A DNA stretch of 64,000 bases from Lachnospiraceae bacterium (GCA_025758065.1 CP107199.1:2267501-2331500), one strand, 5' to 3'; shown: positions 42,623-51,712, numbered from the stretch's first letter. Notes: a model not told the origin generated them from the sequence alone. Numbers and translations: made by a program.

Positions 42623-43483
42623 ATGTTAGATGAGTCTGCAGTTGGTTTATCCGTAGAACAGGATTTTTCCTATACCTGGAGAGATCTGATCCTTTATAAT
42701 TTAAGTGTTGGGGCAAAGCAGGAAGAGCTGGAATATGTTTATGAAAGGGACTTAAAGGCAGTCCCCACCTTTGGTGTGATCCCATGTACAGCTACCTTTG
42801 GAACAGAGCCATATTCAGAGCAGCCGTTAATGCCTACAAAGAAGATCGAGGGACTGCGTTCTGACGGTACTTTACATATGGATCATAAGCTGGTGATCCA
42901 CAAGCCTATCCCAAAAGAAGGAAAACTTCATCTGGAAAAGGTGATCAGTGCTGTATATGACCGGGGAGAAGGAAAAGGAGCTAAGATCAACGTAGATATT
43001 ATTGCAAAAGATGGAGCTGGAGAGCCGGTATTTACCAATACCATGGGCTATTTAAACCGCTGGGCCGGTGGTTTTGGCGGGCCGAAGGTACCTCACAGCA
43101 GTGTAGTGATCCCGGAAAGAGAAGCAGATTATCAGATCAAGGATGCATATCCGGAGAATGTGCCATTATTGTATCGTCTGACAGGTGATACTTATCCTCT
43201 CCATGCGGATCCTGCATTTGCGAAAAAGGCTGGTTTTGACCGTCCTATTGTTCATGGACTTTGCAGTTTAGGCTATGCCTGCCGTATGATGATCGGTGCA
43301 TTATTTCCAGGAGAGCCGGAGCGCATGGTATCCATTGAGAACCAGTTCCGAGCAGTAGCACTGCCGGGAGATCATTTTACCCTTTGTGTATGGAAAACAG
43401 GGGAAAATGAAGCATTGTTCCGTATGGTAAAAGACAGTGATGGAAAAGCAATCCTAGATTATGGACGGATGACCTGGAAATAA
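42623..43483 (+). CDS. MaoC-like (R)-specific enoyl-CoA hydratase (hydratase 2)
   Basis: This 286-aa double hot-dog protein resembles the hydratase-2 unit of peroxisomal multifunctional enzyme 2. 'YRLTGDTYPLHADPAFAKKA' followed by 'GFDRPIVHGLCSLGYA' is the catalytic hydratase-2 motif (Asp and His). It should hydrate trans-2-enoyl-CoA to the (R)-3-hydroxyacyl-CoA, the opposite stereochemistry to the crotonases in this island. GAGGAGG precedes ATG 42623. It stands alone between two terminators. Confidence 0.88.
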   Translation: MLDESAVGLSVEQDFSYTWRDLILYNLSVGAKQEELEYVYERDLKAVPTFGVIPCTATFGTEPYSEQPLMPTKKIEGLRSDGTLHMDHKLVIHKPIPKEGKLHLEKVISAVYDRGEGKGAKINVDIIAKDGAGEPVFTNTMGYLNRWAGGFGGPKVPHSSVVIPEREADYQIKDAYPENVPLLYRLTGDTYPLHADPAFAKKAGFDRPIVHGLCSLGYACRMMIGALFPGEPERMVSIENQFRAVALPGDHFTLCVWKTGENEALFRMVKDSDGKAILDYGRMTWK

Positions 43484-43512
43484 AAAATTTAATAAAGAAT
43501 TGAGAAAAACAG

Positions 43513-43547
43513 AACTCCAGAGAATGAAAATCCTGGAGTTTTGTTTT
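43513..43547 (+). terminator. rho-independent terminator after the MaoC-like gene
   Basis: AACTCCAG / CTGGAGTT 8-bp stem followed by TTGTTTT. Confidence 0.8.
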
Positions 43548-43566
43548 ATGCAAAAGTAAAATGTCT

Positions 43567-43592
43567 TGTAATTTGCAATACAATGAATTACA
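43567..43592 (+). promoter_or_regulatory. candidate autoregulatory operator of the toxin-antitoxin pair
   Basis: The inverted repeat TGTAATT-N12-AATTACA lies immediately before a likely -10 TATGAT (43594-43599) and 25 nt before the antitoxin start, the usual place for RelB-type self-repression. Confidence 0.55.
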
Positions 43593-43617
43593 ATATGATT
43601 AACAGGAGGTGTTTAAA

Positions 43618-43914
43618 ATGAAAGATTCAACTGTAAGCGCTCGCGTTGAAAATAATGTAAAGATTGAAGCAGAAGAAATTCTTCAGAAACTGGGAGTTCC
43701 AGTCTCTGTTGTGATCAATTCTCTTTACCGTCAGATCATTTATCACCATGGAGTTCCATTTTCATTAACGATTCCTTCAGAACCTCGAACCATTGATGTA
43801 ATGACTAATGTTGAGCTTGATAAAAAACTTCAACATAGCTATGCACAGTCACTTGCTGGTGAAGGTCGGTCAATGAATGAAGTATTTGATGACCTGGAAA
43901 GGAGTCTTAAATAA
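43618..43914 (+). CDS. RelB/DinJ family antitoxin
   Basis: This 98-aa protein starts at ATG 43618 with AGGAGG upstream. The N-terminal ribbon-helix-helix segment 'STVSARVENNVKIEAEEILQ', followed by 'LGVPVSVVINSLYRQIIYHHGVPF', is typical of RelB/DinJ antitoxins, which bind DNA and neutralise the partner toxin through the C-terminal part. It is followed with no gap by the toxin gene, and the promoter contains an inverted repeat. Confidence 0.9.
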   Translation: MKDSTVSARVENNVKIEAEEILQKLGVPVSVVINSLYRQIIYHHGVPFSLTIPSEPRTIDVMTNVELDKKLQHSYAQSLAGEGRSMNEVFDDLERSLK

Positions 43915-44250
43915 GTGGACTCCTATGAAATTATTATTACGCCAGATGCAGAATCTGACCTTATTGAAATCAGGGATTACATTGCATATACGTTGTTAGT
44001 CCCGGAAGTAGCGCTAAATTACATTCGTGCAATTCGCAGCGCAATACAAAAGTTGACGTATATGGCTTCAAGCATTACTCCCATAAAACGTGAGCCTTGG
44101 CATTCAAGAGGTGTGAGAAAAATTAGCGCCAAAAATTTTTATATCTATTACAGAGCAGACGATTCCTCTGGTAAGGTGTATATTTTGAATGTGATTTATG
44201 CAAAACGTGATCAGCTCAAAGCATTGAAAAGAATGCGTCTAAATGATTAA
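43915..44250 (+). CDS. RelE/ParE superfamily toxin
   Basis: This 111-aa protein starts at GTG 43915, directly after the antitoxin stop. 'YEIIITPDAESDLIEIRDYIA' at the N-terminus and 'NFYIYYRADDSSGKVYILNVIYAKRDQ' at the C-terminus fit the RelE/ParE fold. It may be a ribosome-dependent mRNA endonuclease (RelE/YafQ type) or a gyrase poison (ParE type); sequence reading alone does not decide. The pair lies inside the CoA island between two terminators and may help retain it. Confidence 0.87.
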   Translation: MDSYEIIITPDAESDLIEIRDYIAYTLLVPEVALNYIRAIRSAIQKLTYMASSITPIKREPWHSRGVRKISAKNFYIYYRADDSSGKVYILNVIYAKRDQLKALKRMRLND

Positions 44251-44275
44251 CAGAATTAAAAATCTTTAATTTATG

Positions 44276-44316
44276 AAACTCCCAGTGAGATAGAGATCTC
44301 TCTGGGAGTTTTGTTG
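44276..44316. terminator. bidirectional terminator between toxin and CoA-transferase genes
   Basis: AAACTCCCAG / CTGGGAGTTT stem with T-rich flank; it serves the convergent + strand toxin and - strand CoA-transferase genes. Confidence 0.85.
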
Positions 44317-44324
44317 TAAACAGA

Positions 44325-45560
44325 TCAGTCATGCTGACGGATGATCCCTTCAGACAGATATTTCTCAATTTCTTCATCAGAATATCCGGCTTCTTTCAGG
44401 ATAGATACAGTGTGTTCACCAAGCATCGGTCCGCGGTTAAATTCCGGGGTTCCCATGCGTTCGCTGCGCAGGCAGGTGCGTACCAGAGTTGCTTCCTGGC
44501 CATTGTCGTATTTCATCTTGTAGACGAAATCATTTGCAATTGCCTGTGGATCCGTAAGGACATCTTCGTAACGGGCTAAGATCTCACAGCAGAGGCCTTC
44601 TGCGCTGAACATGTCATACCATTCTTTGGCAGTTTTTGTAGCGAAGATCTTCTCAAAACGCTCGATAACAGGACGGCAGATATTTACATCATTAAACTGT
44701 GCCCTGGTAGCATAACGGGGATCATCTATCATATCGTCTGCACCAAGAAGGTGATAGAAAAGGGGAGTATCCCTGTTAAATACAACAACCTGAGGCATGA
44801 ACCAGCGTCCGTCGCTGCATTTGAAAGGAGCACCAAAGGGACTGGAATTTTCTCTGCGTTTTGGCATTTTAAAACCATACTGGGAACCGGAAACAAGGAT
44901 GTTTGCCAGCCATGCTGCAGTTCCGTAAAGGCTTAAGGAAACACGGTCGCCTTTTCCTGTCTGTCTTGCACTTAAAACAGCGGAAACTGTGGCAGCCATC
45001 ATACCAAGAGCACAGGTGGTATCACCAAAGCCCATAGGCATATAAACAGGATAGGTATCATTGCTGTCTCCATATACAGCCTGGCTGTACATGAAGCCGC
45101 CTCTTGCCCAGAATGCAGTGTTGTCATAACCAGGTCTTCCGGCTTCTTCGCCCTTTGGACCATAGCCGTCTAACTGGCACATGACCAGTTTAGGAAATTT
45201 TCCTTTTAAAGTGTCGTAATCAAGGCCCTGTTTGCTCAGTGCTTCTGTTCTTAAATTGGTTAAGAATACATCGGCATCTTCTAACAGGCGGTATACGATC
45301 TCCTGGCCCTCTTTGGTCCTGGTGTCAATGCTGACAGCACGCTTGTTGGCGTTTAAGTTGTCAAAGATCGGGTCGAAATCATCATCTGCAGGAGCACCGA
45401 TGGACAGCGGCCATTTACGGAAATTGTCACCGCCTTTTGTGTTTTCCAGCTTGATAACGTCTGCACCCCAGTCAGCCATCATACGTCCGCAGCTGGCAGA
45501 AGCTACCATAAGAGATAATTCCACCACTTTGACGCCTTTTAATGGTTTATATTGTTCCAT
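44325..45560 (-). CDS. CaiB/BaiF family III CoA-transferase
   Basis: This 411-aa protein starts at ATG 45560, 7 nt after GGAGG; an ATG 6 nt further upstream is too close to that site. 'PLKGVKVVELSLMVASASCG' followed by 'RMMADWGADVIKLENTKGGD' is the family N-terminus, and the likely catalytic Asp lies in 'YMPMGFGDTTCALGMM'. It is a paralog of the enzymes at 35075, 47992 and 56792. It is transcribed alone on the - strand, divergent from the flavin reductase-GntP operon across a 331-bp region containing palindrome copy 2. The acid substrate is unknown. Confidence 0.93.
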   Translation of the reverse strand: MEQYKPLKGVKVVELSLMVASASCGRMMADWGADVIKLENTKGGDNFRKWPLSIGAPADDDFDPIFDNLNANKRAVSIDTRTKEGQEIVYRLLEDADVFLTNLRTEALSKQGLDYDTLKGKFPKLVMCQLDGYGPKGEEAGRPGYDNTAFWARGGFMYSQAVYGDSNDTYPVYMPMGFGDTTCALGMMAATVSAVLSARQTGKGDRVSLSLYGTAAWLANILVSGSQYGFKMPKRRENSSPFGAPFKCSDGRWFMPQVVVFNRDTPLFYHLLGADDMIDDPRYATRAQFNDVNICRPVIERFEKIFATKTAKEWYDMFSAEGLCCEILARYEDVLTDPQAIANDFVYKMKYDNGQEATLVRTCLRSERMGTPEFNRGPMLGEHTVSILKEAGYSDEEIEKYLSEGIIRQHD

Positions 45561-45690
45561 ATGCATTCCTCCATTACATTAATTTTATTTTGTATTTTGT
45601 TTTAGTTTCTTTGTCTATATAATATCAATCCCAAAAGAGAAATCCTATGGAATGGATTACGAAAGTAAAGAGAGCATGGGTGAGAAATTG

Positions 45691-45705
45691 TGGTTGTTTT
45701 AACCA
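45691..45705. promoter_or_regulatory. candidate operator, palindrome copy 2
   Basis: TGGTT-GTTTT-AACCA, a perfect 5-bp-arm palindrome in the divergent gap between the CoA-transferase (-) and flavin reductase (+) genes. TTGTTG-N18-TATCTT further downstream could be the + strand promoter. No gene is seen in 45567-45897. Confidence 0.55.
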
Positions 45706-45897
45706 GATTGTCTAAAAATAAACGGACTTTGGCATGACCTTTTTTGTATGAATTGCAGTTGTTGGAAAATAGGGAATTTTGGTATCTTAGATACAACAGA
45801 TAAAAGGGTACAAAAGTGCTGGTCATCTGTCAGGCGGATGGTCATAAGAAGTATCGTAAAAGTATGAATAGTAAATCATGTAAAGGGGGACATATTT

Positions 45898-46614
45898 ATG
45901 CATTATTCACCACAAAACGAACAATGCCCTATGGCATTAAATCCATTTAAGGCATGTGTAGCTCCAAGACCGATTGGCTGGATCTCCACTGTAAGCAGGG
46001 ACGGGATCCACAACCTGGCACCATTCAGCCAGTTCCAGAATCTTTCCTATGACCCGCCTATGGTTATGATCGCTATTAACCAGGGGGGAGACGAGCCGGA
46101 TCATGTACACCGTAAGGATACTGTAAACAATATTGAAGCTACAGGCTGTTTTGTATACAATGCAGTACCCTATGATCTGAAGGAGCAGATGAATATTACA
46201 GCCAGCGGTTTTGCGCCGGAAGAGGATGAATTTGAAAAAGCGGGACTGCATAAGGCAGATTCCATAAGGGTAGCAGCCAAGCGCGTGGCAGAATCTCCGA
46301 TCCAGTTTGAGTGTGAATACATGCAGACCATCCGTATTCCTGGTACTATGGCAGGAGGAAAAGGTACTGTGGATCTGATCATTGGAAAAGTAGTAGAGAT
46401 CCATGTGGCAGATGATATCATCCTTCCAAACGGAAAACTGGATTATAAAAAGCTGCGTCTTCTTGGCAGAGCAGGATACTGGGATTATGGGGTAATGGAA
46501 GATACCTTTGCAATGAAGGTTCCAGGCGTCAGTGCAGCCCGAATGGCAGCCATGGAAGGCAGAAAGCCCAATGAGGCTGATCTTGAAAAAGACAGAAGGG
46601 AAAACAGCTTATGA
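45898..46614 (+). CDS. flavin reductase family (FMN-binding split barrel) protein
   Basis: This 238-aa protein has the DIM6/NTAB flavin-reductase pattern: 'CVAPRPIGWISTVSRDGIHN', 'LAPFSQFQNLSYDPPMVMIA', 'DTVNNIEATGCFVYN' and 'DLIIGKVVEIHVADDI'. Members bind FMN and either reduce free flavin with NAD(P)H or reduce a substrate directly. RBS AAAGGGGG precedes ATG 45898. The stop overlaps the GntP start by 4 nt, so the permease and this enzyme are probably made together, suggesting it acts on the imported compound or its CoA derivative. Confidence 0.88.
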   Translation: MHYSPQNEQCPMALNPFKACVAPRPIGWISTVSRDGIHNLAPFSQFQNLSYDPPMVMIAINQGGDEPDHVHRKDTVNNIEATGCFVYNAVPYDLKEQMNITASGFAPEEDEFEKAGLHKADSIRVAAKRVAESPIQFECEYMQTIRIPGTMAGGKGTVDLIIGKVVEIHVADDIILPNGKLDYKKLRLLGRAGYWDYGVMEDTFAMKVPGVSAARMAAMEGRKPNEADLEKDRRENSL

Positions 46615-47912
46615 TCAGCTTTGTAGGAATGATACTGGGACTTTTGCTGTTTGTGGTGCTGGCATTTAAAGGCTTTAACCTGATCTTGTCAGCAGTTGCC
46701 AGTAGCTGTCTTATGTTTGTTTTTTCAGGGATCGGTATTCTGGATGGTTTAAGGGAATTTTATCTGCCGGGACTGGCAGGTTTCTTACAGAGCTATTTCC
46801 TCCTGTTTTTCTTAAGTGCCCTTATGGGAAAGCTGATGAGTGACGGGGGAAATGCAAAAAAAATCGCATTATCATTATCGGGGCTGATCAAAAAAAGCAG
46901 AAATAACCAGAAGTTTTTCTGTGTGATTTTGGTTCCGGTGCTGTATTTTATCTTATGCTATGTGGGAATTTCCGGTTTTGTAGTGGTATTTACTGTACTT
47001 CCTATTGCAAAAACCATTTATGAGGAAACGGATACACCATGGCGGCTGTACTGCTGCGCCGGGGCTCAGACTGTAAGTGCTGCTTATCTGGCAGGTTCTA
47101 TTCAGGCGGGAAACGTATATGCCACGGATATCTGCGGCACTACTACCATGGCGGGCTGGAAGCTTTCTGTTATTTCTGTAGTGGTTTTCTGGGCAGTTTC
47201 TCTCATGTTTTTGTGGATCATGTTAAAAGTAACACAGAAAAAGGGAGAAGCCTTTCTGCCTTCTGGTGAAGGAATCCGCATGGCGAACCTGGATGAGGGC
47301 CTATCAGAGGACTGTCTTCCGGGACTACTTCCAAGTATCCTTCCGTTAGCGGTGGTACTGGTGATGAGCGCTGTTTTCCAGATATATGTAGTAAAAGCAC
47401 TGTTTGCAGGCTGTATCCTGACCATCATTACGGGACACAGGAACCTGCTGCCAAAGTTAAAGATCAGTTTGTCACAGGGGATCACTGCTGCCTATGGTCC
47501 TATTTTAAGTGTTTCCGCTACGTATGCTATTGGTACAGTGGTGAAAAACATAGAAGGATTTACTTATTTTCAGAACATGCTGTCTGCATTGCCACATCTT
47601 ATGAGCGGAAGCCTTATGGGACTTTTAGCGGCCTTTATCATGGCATCTGTGGCAGCTCCCATCCCCGCGTTCGGATCCCATATGCTGGAGCAGTACACAC
47701 TGGCAGGACTTAGCGCAGGTAATGCCCACCGCATGATGATGCTTACCTCTTTTACCAGTATTGCACCTCATAATGCAGGAATACCTAATGCAGCAGCAGT
47801 GCTTCGCATGCCATATGCAGAGTGCCTGAAAATGTATATGCTGTCTACTTATATACCAGGTTTTATTACTTTGTTTGCAGCCATTTTATGCATTAAAATG
47901 GGGATTGTCTGA
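46611..47912 (+). CDS. GntP-family permease (copy 1)
   Basis: This 433-aa protein has about 12 hydrophobic segments. 'MISFVGMILGLLLFVVLAFKGFNLILSAVASS' and the C-terminal 'TSFTSIAPHNAGIPNAAAVL' fit the GntP family of gluconate, hydroxy-acid and D-3-hydroxybutyrate symporters. It is a clear paralog of the permease at 53059 (shared N-terminus, YGG/VGI-FVVVF loop, TTTMA segment). The gene overlaps the flavin reductase by ATGA. It should bring the organic acid substrate of the island into the cell; the substrate is not known. Confidence 0.85.
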   Translation: MISFVGMILGLLLFVVLAFKGFNLILSAVASSCLMFVFSGIGILDGLREFYLPGLAGFLQSYFLLFFLSALMGKLMSDGGNAKKIALSLSGLIKKSRNNQKFFCVILVPVLYFILCYVGISGFVVVFTVLPIAKTIYEETDTPWRLYCCAGAQTVSAAYLAGSIQAGNVYATDICGTTTMAGWKLSVISVVVFWAVSLMFLWIMLKVTQKKGEAFLPSGEGIRMANLDEGLSEDCLPGLLPSILPLAVVLVMSAVFQIYVVKALFAGCILTIITGHRNLLPKLKISLSQGITAAYGPILSVSATYAIGTVVKNIEGFTYFQNMLSALPHLMSGSLMGLLAAFIMASVAAPIPAFGSHMLEQYTLAGLSAGNAHRMMMLTSFTSIAPHNAGIPNAAAVLRMPYAECLKMYMLSTYIPGFITLFAAILCIKMGIV

Positions 47913-47950
47913 CCGGTAAGCTTTATAAAGAGATGAAAAGAGAGATTCTG

Positions 47951-47969
47951 AGATATCCAGAGAGAACAT
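47951..47969 (+). repeat. degenerate solo 19-bp motif upstream of CoA-transferase
   Basis: AGATATCCAGAGAGAACAT matches the family B terminal repeat at about 14 of 19 positions, mainly in the GAGAACAT half, and ends 22 nt before the start codon. Confidence 0.35.
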
Positions 47970-47991
47970 TTTATGACCAGGAGGAAAGATC

Positions 47992-49206
47992 ATGAGCGTA
48001 CATAAACCCTTAGAAGGGATCAAAGTAGTTGAGCTGGCCAGTTTTGTGGCTGCGCCTGCAGCAGGGAGAATGCTGGCAGAAATGGGAGCGGATGTGATCC
48101 GCGTGGAAAGCACTGCAGGTGATCCATGGCGTTTTTACGGCGTAAACTGCGGGCTTCCTGTTGCAGATGAGGAAAATCCTCTTTTCGACCTTTATAATCT
48201 GGGAAAAAGAGATATTCAGTTAGATACCAAGACACCGGAAGGTAAGGAGATCCTGCTGCGTCTTCTTGGTGAGGCGGATGTATTTATTACGAATAACCGT
48301 TTAAAATCCCTGGTAAGAGCTGGCCTGGATTATGATTCTTTAAAGGATCGTTTTCCAAAGCTGATCTACGGCCTGGTAACAGGATATGGACAGACCGGGC
48401 CGGATGTAGATGCACCGGGATATGACGGCGTTGCTTTCTTTTCAAGATCCGGCATGCTGGCAGATATGGCAGAACCTGGGGGTTATCCTGCAAGCGCACC
48501 GGGCTGCGTAGGAGATGGAGCTACAGGAGCTGCTTTGTTTGGCGGTATCTGTGCTGCTCTTTTAAATAGAGAACGTACCGGAATGGGCGATTTTGTAGAG
48601 ACATCCCTTTTTGGCAATGCAGTGTGGCTTTGCGGTACTATGTCAGCCTTTGAACAGTACGGATATCATTATCCGAAAAAGAGATCTGAAATGGGAGCTC
48701 TGTACACTTTTTATAAATGTAAAGACGGAGAATGGCTCCATCTGGCTGTTACCCAGCATGACCGGTACTGGAAGCCGCTGGCAGAGGCGCTGAATGTGCC
48801 GGAGCTGGCAGAGGACGAGCGGTTTAAAAATGCGGCCCTGATCTCCAGAAACAGAGCCCAGCTGATCCCGCTTCTGGAACAAGCTTTTAGTCAGTTTGAC
48901 TATGATGAGATCGCTGCCAGATTAAGAGAAAGAGATATCGTCTTTGACCGTATGCGTCATTACAGGGAGCTGGCAGCAGATCCTCAGGCTGTGGCAAACG
49001 GCTTTGTAAAGGAACATATTTATGAAAATGGGCATTCTTTTATGATGGCCATGCTGCCGGTACATATGAGAAATATGGATGAAACAGGCACTGGACGGGG
49101 GCCGCAGATGGGAGAACATACAGATGAGATCTTAAAACAGTATGGTTACTCAGAAGAAGCGATCCTCCGTTTAAAAGAAGCAAAAGCTGTAAAACAGCAT
49201 CCGTGA
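47992..49206 (+). CDS. CaiB/BaiF family III CoA-transferase
   Basis: This 404-aa protein begins 'MSVHKPLEGIKVVELASFVA' and continues 'APAAGRMLAEMGADVIRVES'. The likely catalytic aspartate is in 'APGCVGDGATGAALFGGI'. It starts 79 nt after the GntP permease with AGGAGG upstream and may be co-transcribed with it, which would couple import to CoA loading. It is the third of the four closely related transferases. A hairpin terminator follows. Confidence 0.93.
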   Translation: MSVHKPLEGIKVVELASFVAAPAAGRMLAEMGADVIRVESTAGDPWRFYGVNCGLPVADEENPLFDLYNLGKRDIQLDTKTPEGKEILLRLLGEADVFITNNRLKSLVRAGLDYDSLKDRFPKLIYGLVTGYGQTGPDVDAPGYDGVAFFSRSGMLADMAEPGGYPASAPGCVGDGATGAALFGGICAALLNRERTGMGDFVETSLFGNAVWLCGTMSAFEQYGYHYPKKRSEMGALYTFYKCKDGEWLHLAVTQHDRYWKPLAEALNVPELAEDERFKNAALISRNRAQLIPLLEQAFSQFDYDEIAARLRERDIVFDRMRHYRELAADPQAVANGFVKEHIYENGHSFMMAMLPVHMRNMDETGTGRGPQMGEHTDEILKQYGYSEEAILRLKEAKAVKQHP

Positions 49207-49214
49207 AAATCCTT

Positions 49215-49229
49215 TGGTTAATATAACCA
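49215..49229. promoter_or_regulatory. candidate operator, palindrome copy 3
   Basis: TGGTT-AATAT-AACCA, 139 nt upstream of the flavoprotein gene at 49368, between the end of a CoA-transferase gene and a terminator. Confidence 0.55.
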
Positions 49230-49265
49230 TTACTTTCAAGAGAGTGTCTATAAAAAAATTGTATG

Positions 49266-49300
49266 AACCGCTGTATCATTACAGCGGTTTAAATGTTATT
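49266..49300 (+). terminator. rho-independent terminator
   Basis: Perfect 10-bp stem AACCGCTGTA / TACAGCGGTT with a 4-nt loop, then a T-rich stretch. Confidence 0.75.
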
Positions 49301-49367
49301 TTAATAACAAGCTTATAATTCCATGCGGGAAAACCGTGTGTACATAAAGTAAAGGAGAGGCAGATCA

Positions 49368-50342
49368 ATGAAAACAAGAATGACAGAACTTTTAGGGATC
49401 CAATATCCGATCATGCAGGGGGGAATGCAGCATCTGGGAGTTCCTGAACTGGCAGCTGCCGTATCAGAGGCAGGCGGTCTTGGAACCATCAATGTAACTA
49501 TTTATCCGGATCCGGAAGATTTAAGAAAGGCCATTAAAGAAGTAAAGGCAAAAACAGATAAACCATTTGCAGTAAATATTTCCCTAATCCCAAGTCTCCA
49601 TCCGGGACAGGAGCTTTTTGACCAGGTTAAGGTGATCCTGGAAGAAGGAGTAACAGCAGTAGAAACAGCTGGTGCGAGCCCTCAGGAGCTGGCAGATGTA
49701 TTAAATGCCCATAAGGATCAGGTGAAATGGATCCATAAAGCAGCCTGTGTAAAGCATGCAAAGAAAGCAGAGAGCATGGGTGCAGACCTTATCACCATGG
49801 CTGGCTTTGAGGTAGCAGGACATCCTCATACAGATGGTGTGGGAACTATGGTACTGGCAAACCGCACAGCAAGAGAAGTAAAGGTTCCTGTACTGGCAGC
49901 AGGCGGTATTGCAGATGGCAGAGGCTTACTGGCAGCATTAAGCCTTGGATGCGAAGGCGTTGTAATGGGAACACGTTTTGTAGCAAGCAGGGAATGCTGG
50001 ATCTCTGAAAATCATAAAAACTGGATCGTAAATGCAAATGAGAACCAGACTGTTCTTTGTCAGAAATCTATTAAGAACATGGTCCGCGTTGCAAATAATG
50101 AAGCAGCAAGAAAGTGTCTGGAGTTAGAGGCAAAGGGAGCTACCTTACAGGAACTGATGCCTGTTATATCAGGAAAACTTGGCAAAGCCGCTTATGCGGA
50201 TGGAAATGTAGATGGCGGTATGTTCGCCATTGGACCGGCTGTTGGCCTGATCCATGACGTAGAAAGCTGCAAGGAGATCATTGACTCCATTATGGCAGAG
50301 GCAGAAGATGGTTTAAAACGTTTAAACAGCCTTGGTTTATAA
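49368..50342 (+). CDS. FabK/nitronate monooxygenase-like flavoprotein (copy 1)
   Basis: This 324-aa TIM-barrel flavoprotein has 'PIMQGGMQHLGVPELAAAVS', 'EAGGLGTINVT', 'MAGFEVAGHPHTDGVGTMVL' (with the conserved His) and the phosphate-binding 'VLAAGGIADGRGLLAALSLG', then 'GVVMGTRFVAS'. The family covers FabK enoyl-ACP reductases and nitronate monooxygenases. In an anaerobe within an acyl-CoA island, reduction of an enoyl thioester or a related C=C bond is the more likely role; this is inference. It is a paralog of 55733 and is followed 33 nt later by a CoA-transferase. Confidence 0.88.
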   Translation: MKTRMTELLGIQYPIMQGGMQHLGVPELAAAVSEAGGLGTINVTIYPDPEDLRKAIKEVKAKTDKPFAVNISLIPSLHPGQELFDQVKVILEEGVTAVETAGASPQELADVLNAHKDQVKWIHKAACVKHAKKAESMGADLITMAGFEVAGHPHTDGVGTMVLANRTAREVKVPVLAAGGIADGRGLLAALSLGCEGVVMGTRFVASRECWISENHKNWIVNANENQTVLCQKSIKNMVRVANNEAARKCLELEAKGATLQELMPVISGKLGKAAYADGNVDGGMFAIGPAVGLIHDVESCKEIIDSIMAEAEDGLKRLNSLGL

Positions 50343-50375
50343 AAAATGTAAGATTTGGAAAGGAAGAAGATAAAT

Positions 50376-51581
50376 ATGGGAAAAGCACTGGAAGGAATCC
50401 GCGTTCTGGATTTTACAACAATGGCAGCAGGACCTACTGCAGCAGCAATGTTAGCTGATTACGGCGCAGAAGTTATTAAAATTGAACGTCCGGGAAGAGG
50501 AGAAGACGGCAGAAAATTTCCGCCTATGGTAGACGGTGAAAGCCTTACATACTGCTGGTTCAACCGTGGAAAGAAATCACTGGCAGTGGATATGAAGGAT
50601 CCGGAGGGACTGGAGCTGGTAAAGAAACTGATCCCTACTGCACAGGTGATCTTAGAGAATTTCCGTCCCGGAACCATGAAGAAATTTGGTCTGGATTATG
50701 AAAGTGTATGCAAGGTCAAACCGGATATGGTATATGTTTCCCTTACCACTTATGGACAGACAGGACGACTTGTTTCCAAGCCTGGATATGATATTATTGC
50801 GCAGGCAATGTCCGGTATCATGAGTGTTACAGGTGAAGCAGACGGGGCACCCCAGAAAAGCGGCATCCCATTGGGAGATATGGTTGGTGCTTTAAATATG
50901 TTTGCAAGCACCATGACTGCTTTATATCATTGGAAAGATACAGGAGAAGGCCAGTATGTAGATGTATCCTTACTTCGTTCCCTGTTATATATGAACACCC
51001 CTCTGATCCATTGTAATCTGGGCAAAGAGCGCATGAGCAAACGTCAGGGAAATCATCATCCTACTATGTGTCCATATGGCGTATTCCACTGCAAGGACGG
51101 TGATATCGTTATGGCAGCTTCCGGAAAGCGTATCTGGGACAGCTTATGTGACCTGATGGGAAGACCTGAGTGGAAGGAAGACCCTGAATATCAGGAGGTT
51201 GGTGACAGAGCACGTCATCAGAAGGTTCTGATCCCATTATTTAACGAATGGCTGACTAACAGTTTCTCTGGACAGGACGAGGCACTTGCAGCTTTAGATG
51301 CTGCCGGTATCCCATGCTGTAAGGTTCAGGATGAGTATCAGGCATGGTCCAACAAAGATTTCCGTGAAAATGGCTGGATTTCAGAAGCACCTACTATGCC
51401 GGATATGAAAATGAAGACCTTCTATACAAGAACCGGTAACTGCAGCATGTCAAAGACATCACCTGAGTTTAAGAGAGCACCATTACTGGGTGAGCAGAAT
51501 GTGGAGTTGTTTAAGGAATTAGGCTACAGCGAAGAAAAAATCAAAGAACTGGAAGAGCGCTGGCCGCACCAGAATTTATAG
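50376..51581 (+). CDS. CaiB/BaiF family III CoA-transferase (divergent subtype)
   Basis: This 401-aa protein starts at ATG 50376 (GGAAGAAG upstream). It differs from the other four transferases: 'ALEGIRVLDFTTMAAGPTAA' and 'AMLADYGAEVIKIERPGRGE' at the N-terminus, 'YCWFNRGKKSLAVDMKDPEG', and catalytic-Asp region 'GIPLGDMVGALNMFASTM'. This is closer to the broad CaiB, Frc and racemase-like group. It lies between a FabK-like flavoprotein and an acyl-CoA dehydrogenase on the same strand, likely one operon: CoA loading, then redox chemistry. Confidence 0.93.
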   Translation: MGKALEGIRVLDFTTMAAGPTAAAMLADYGAEVIKIERPGRGEDGRKFPPMVDGESLTYCWFNRGKKSLAVDMKDPEGLELVKKLIPTAQVILENFRPGTMKKFGLDYESVCKVKPDMVYVSLTTYGQTGRLVSKPGYDIIAQAMSGIMSVTGEADGAPQKSGIPLGDMVGALNMFASTMTALYHWKDTGEGQYVDVSLLRSLLYMNTPLIHCNLGKERMSKRQGNHHPTMCPYGVFHCKDGDIVMAASGKRIWDSLCDLMGRPEWKEDPEYQEVGDRARHQKVLIPLFNEWLTNSFSGQDEALAALDAAGIPCCKVQDEYQAWSNKDFRENGWISEAPTMPDMKMKTFYTRTGNCSMSKTSPEFKRAPLLGEQNVELFKELGYSEEKIKELEERWPHQNL

Positions 51582-51712
51582 TTTTCAGAACAGTGAAAAT
51601 ATAGTTTTCAAAATAGTGGAAAATCTGGCACAGAACTTACGGCAGGCTTACCTGTAAGCAAAGTTTTGTGTCAGATTTTACATCGGAGATTAAAAGTAAG
51701 GAGATCAACCAT

